Shown piece after piece: positions 62,160-64,000 of a stretch of DNA of 64,000 nt. The translations under genes and the position numbers were made by a program. The DNA lies in contig CALSFV010000334.1 of the NCBI GenBank assembly GCA_943737045.1, positions 248,001-312,000 of the forward strand. Reading direction: 5' to 3'. The stretch comes from Parapristionchus giblindavisi. Taxonomy: Eukaryota; Nematoda; Chromadorea; Rhabditida; Diplogasteridae. Under the pieces are notes generated by a model. The model was given only the letters and a program-made list of their open reading frames with translations, searched no databases and had not been told where the DNA came from. Each line of letters opens with the position of its first letter. Positions within the stretch are counted from its first letter, which is position 1.

Positions 62160-64000
62160 GTGTCTCATTCCGAATTTTTTCCTCTTTCACATAGTATATT
62201 ACTCGATAAGTATCATTGACAATTAGACTTGTAACGAATTATTGTGTACCAAAAACAGAGATTATTGAAAGATAAATTTACATATTGTCCGTATTGACCA
62301 CTTTGAAATAGTATATCATATTCAGAATTTTTCGCTCTTTCATTTGGTATATGACACGATAGGTTTCATTTTCATTTTGATATTTCTCAAGTTATCTTGA
62401 TCATATCAGAGTAAAAGCTACTTTTGTACTTCGGTCATTATAGCAGCAGTAAAATATTACAGCTCGACATGACCTGAAGTGTGTCTCATTCAGAATTTTT
62501 CCCTCTTTCACATAGTATATTACTCGATAAGTATCATTGACAATTAGACTTGTAACGAATTATTTATGTACCAAAAACAGAGAGTATTGAAAGATAAATG
62601 TACATATTGGCCGTACTGACCACTTTGAAATGGTTTATCTTATTCAGAATTTTTCGCTCTTTCATTTGGTATATGACACGATAGGTTTCATTTTCATTTT
62701 GATATTTCTCAAGTTATCTTGATCATATCAGAGTAAAAGCTACTTTTGTACTTCGGTCATTATAGCAGCAGTAAAATATTACAGCTCGACATGACCTGAA
62801 GTGTGTCTCATTCCGAATTTTTTCCTCTTTCACATAGTATATTACTCGATAAGTATCATTGAAAATTAGACTTGTAACGAATTATTGTGTACCAAAAACA
62901 GAGATTATTGAAAGATAAATTTACATATTGTCCGTACTGACCACTTTGAAATAGTTTATCATATTCAGAATTTTTCGCTCTTTCATTTGGTATATGACAC
63001 GATAGGTTTCATTTTCATTTTGATATTTCTCAAGTTATCTTGATCATATCAGAGTAAAAGCTACTTTTGTACTTCGGTCATTATAGCAGCAGTAAAATAT
63101 TACAGCTCGACATGACCTGAAGTGTGTCTCATTCCGAATTTTTTCCTCTTTCACATAGTATATTACTCGATAAGTATCATTGACAATTAGACTTGTAACG
63201 AATTATTGTGTACCAAAAACAGAGATTATTGAAAGATAAATTTACATATTGTCCGTACTGACCACTTTGAAATAGTTTATCATATTCAGAATTTTTCGCT
63301 CTTTCATTTGGTATATGACACGATAGGTTTCATTTTCATTTTGATATTTCTCAAGTTATCTTGATCATATCAGAGTAAAAGCTACTTTTGTACTTCGGTC
63401 ATTATAGCAGCAGTAAAATATTACAGCTCGACATGACCTGAAGTGTGTCTCATTCAGAATTTTTCCCTCTTTCACATAGTATATTACTCGATAAGTATCA
63501 TTGACAATTAGACTTGTAACGAATTATTTATGTACCAAAAACAGAGAGTATTGAAAGATAAATGTACATATTGGCCGTACTGACCACTTTGAAATGGTTT
63601 ATCTTATTCAGAATTTTTCGCTCTTTCATTTGGTATATGACACGATAGGTTTCATTTTCATTTTGATATTTCTCAAGTTATCTTGATCATATCAGAGTAA
63701 AAGCTACTTTTGTACTTCGGTCATTATAGCAGCAGTAAAATATTACAGCTCGACATGACCTGAAGTGTGTCTCATTCCGAATTTTTTCCTCTTTCACATA
63801 GTATATTACTCGATAAGTATCATTGAAAATTAGACTTGTAACGAATTATTGTGTACCAAAAACAGAGATTATTGAAAGATAAATTTACATATTGTCCGTA
63901 CTGACCACTTTGAAATAGTTTATCATATTCAGAATTTTTCGCTCTTTCATTTGGTATATGACACGATAGGTTTCATTTTCATTTTGATATTTCTCAAGTT
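62160..64000 (-). repeat. 964-bp higher-order repeat (three monomers)
   Basis: TATTTATGTACC occurs at 62561 and 63525, GAAAATTAGAC at about 62861 and 63825, and ATTCCGAATTT in two units of each period. Confidence 0.8.

Larger units (their letters stand above)
41185..64000 (-). repeat. 321-bp satellite array, minus orientation
   Basis: About 70 units of the same monomer, inverted, continuing past the window end. From 43.1 kb onward most units carry a second set of variants: GAGCTG for GATCTG, GACCG for GATCG, and TTATCGAGTAA for CAGCGAGTG. The first units (41.3-42.9 kb) mostly carry the variants of the left array. No unit here keeps the longer open frame except a few near 42 kb. Confidence 0.97.

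Noticed and set aside
25332..64000. CRISPR-like array
   Set aside because: Units are 321 bp with no repeat-spacer alternation, and the window is eukaryotic.

Overview
The window is eukaryotic, repeat-rich and AT-rich, most likely from a nematode or a close invertebrate relative. The reasons are short phase-consistent introns with GT...AG borders, small secreted Cys-rich genes with TATA boxes next to the ATG, a tRNA-derived SINE, Tc1-like and foldback elements, a Ty3/Gypsy-type retrotransposon and about 38 kb of satellite. The species cannot be named from sequence alone. No bacterial-style operon, CRISPR array or rRNA gene is present.

Layout. 1-3.86 kb: a small exon series resembling a cold-shock/OB-fold protein (1208-1597), a 1.1 kb Tc1-like non-autonomous element (1618-2743), two tRNA-like B-box segments and a strong 57-nt hairpin. 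3.87-9.82 kb: a palindrome of nearly identical 2.5-3 kb arms whose middle portions have been replaced by unrelated sequence. 9.8-13.8 kb: half of a foldback element, then a second palindrome whose centre carries a C2H2 zinc-finger ORF. That ORF ends at a nonsense codon and was then hit by a tRNA-derived SINE with a 10-bp target duplication. 14.1-19.06 kb: on the minus strand, a 14-exon gene of about 337 aa made of a signal peptide and two homologous 8-Cys modules with identical intron phases (15726-19016). A decayed paralog follows it (14109-15160) and is interrupted by a non-LTR reverse-transcriptase fragment. 19.3-21.1 kb: a 1.76 kb foldback element.

21.2-25.3 kb: a gypsy-type LTR retrotransposon with one long gag-pol ORF (21789-24968). 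The ORF has an in-frame deletion covering the RT thumb, RNase H and the integrase zinc-binding domain. Its two LTRs agree only at the 5' tip and in R-U5. Its untranslated leader holds four consecutive hairpins with different stems but the same nine-base loop, [A/G]CTTTGTGA; this is the most unusual signal in the window.

25.3-64.0 kb: a satellite with a 321-bp unit that is itself an old dimer (153 + 168 bp). It begins at the last base of the 3' LTR, runs in plus orientation to about 41,182, flips to minus orientation at a 5-base microhomology, and runs off the end of the window. It contains several higher-order repeats (963, 881/1202/1523, about 3530, 1607 and 964 bp) and one 338-bp MITE-like insertion.

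The few real genes are the two-module secreted gene (well supported), the small OB-fold-like gene (tentative) and decayed copies. Most of the window is mobile, palindromic or satellite DNA. Exon coordinates were derived by hand and may be off by a base or two.
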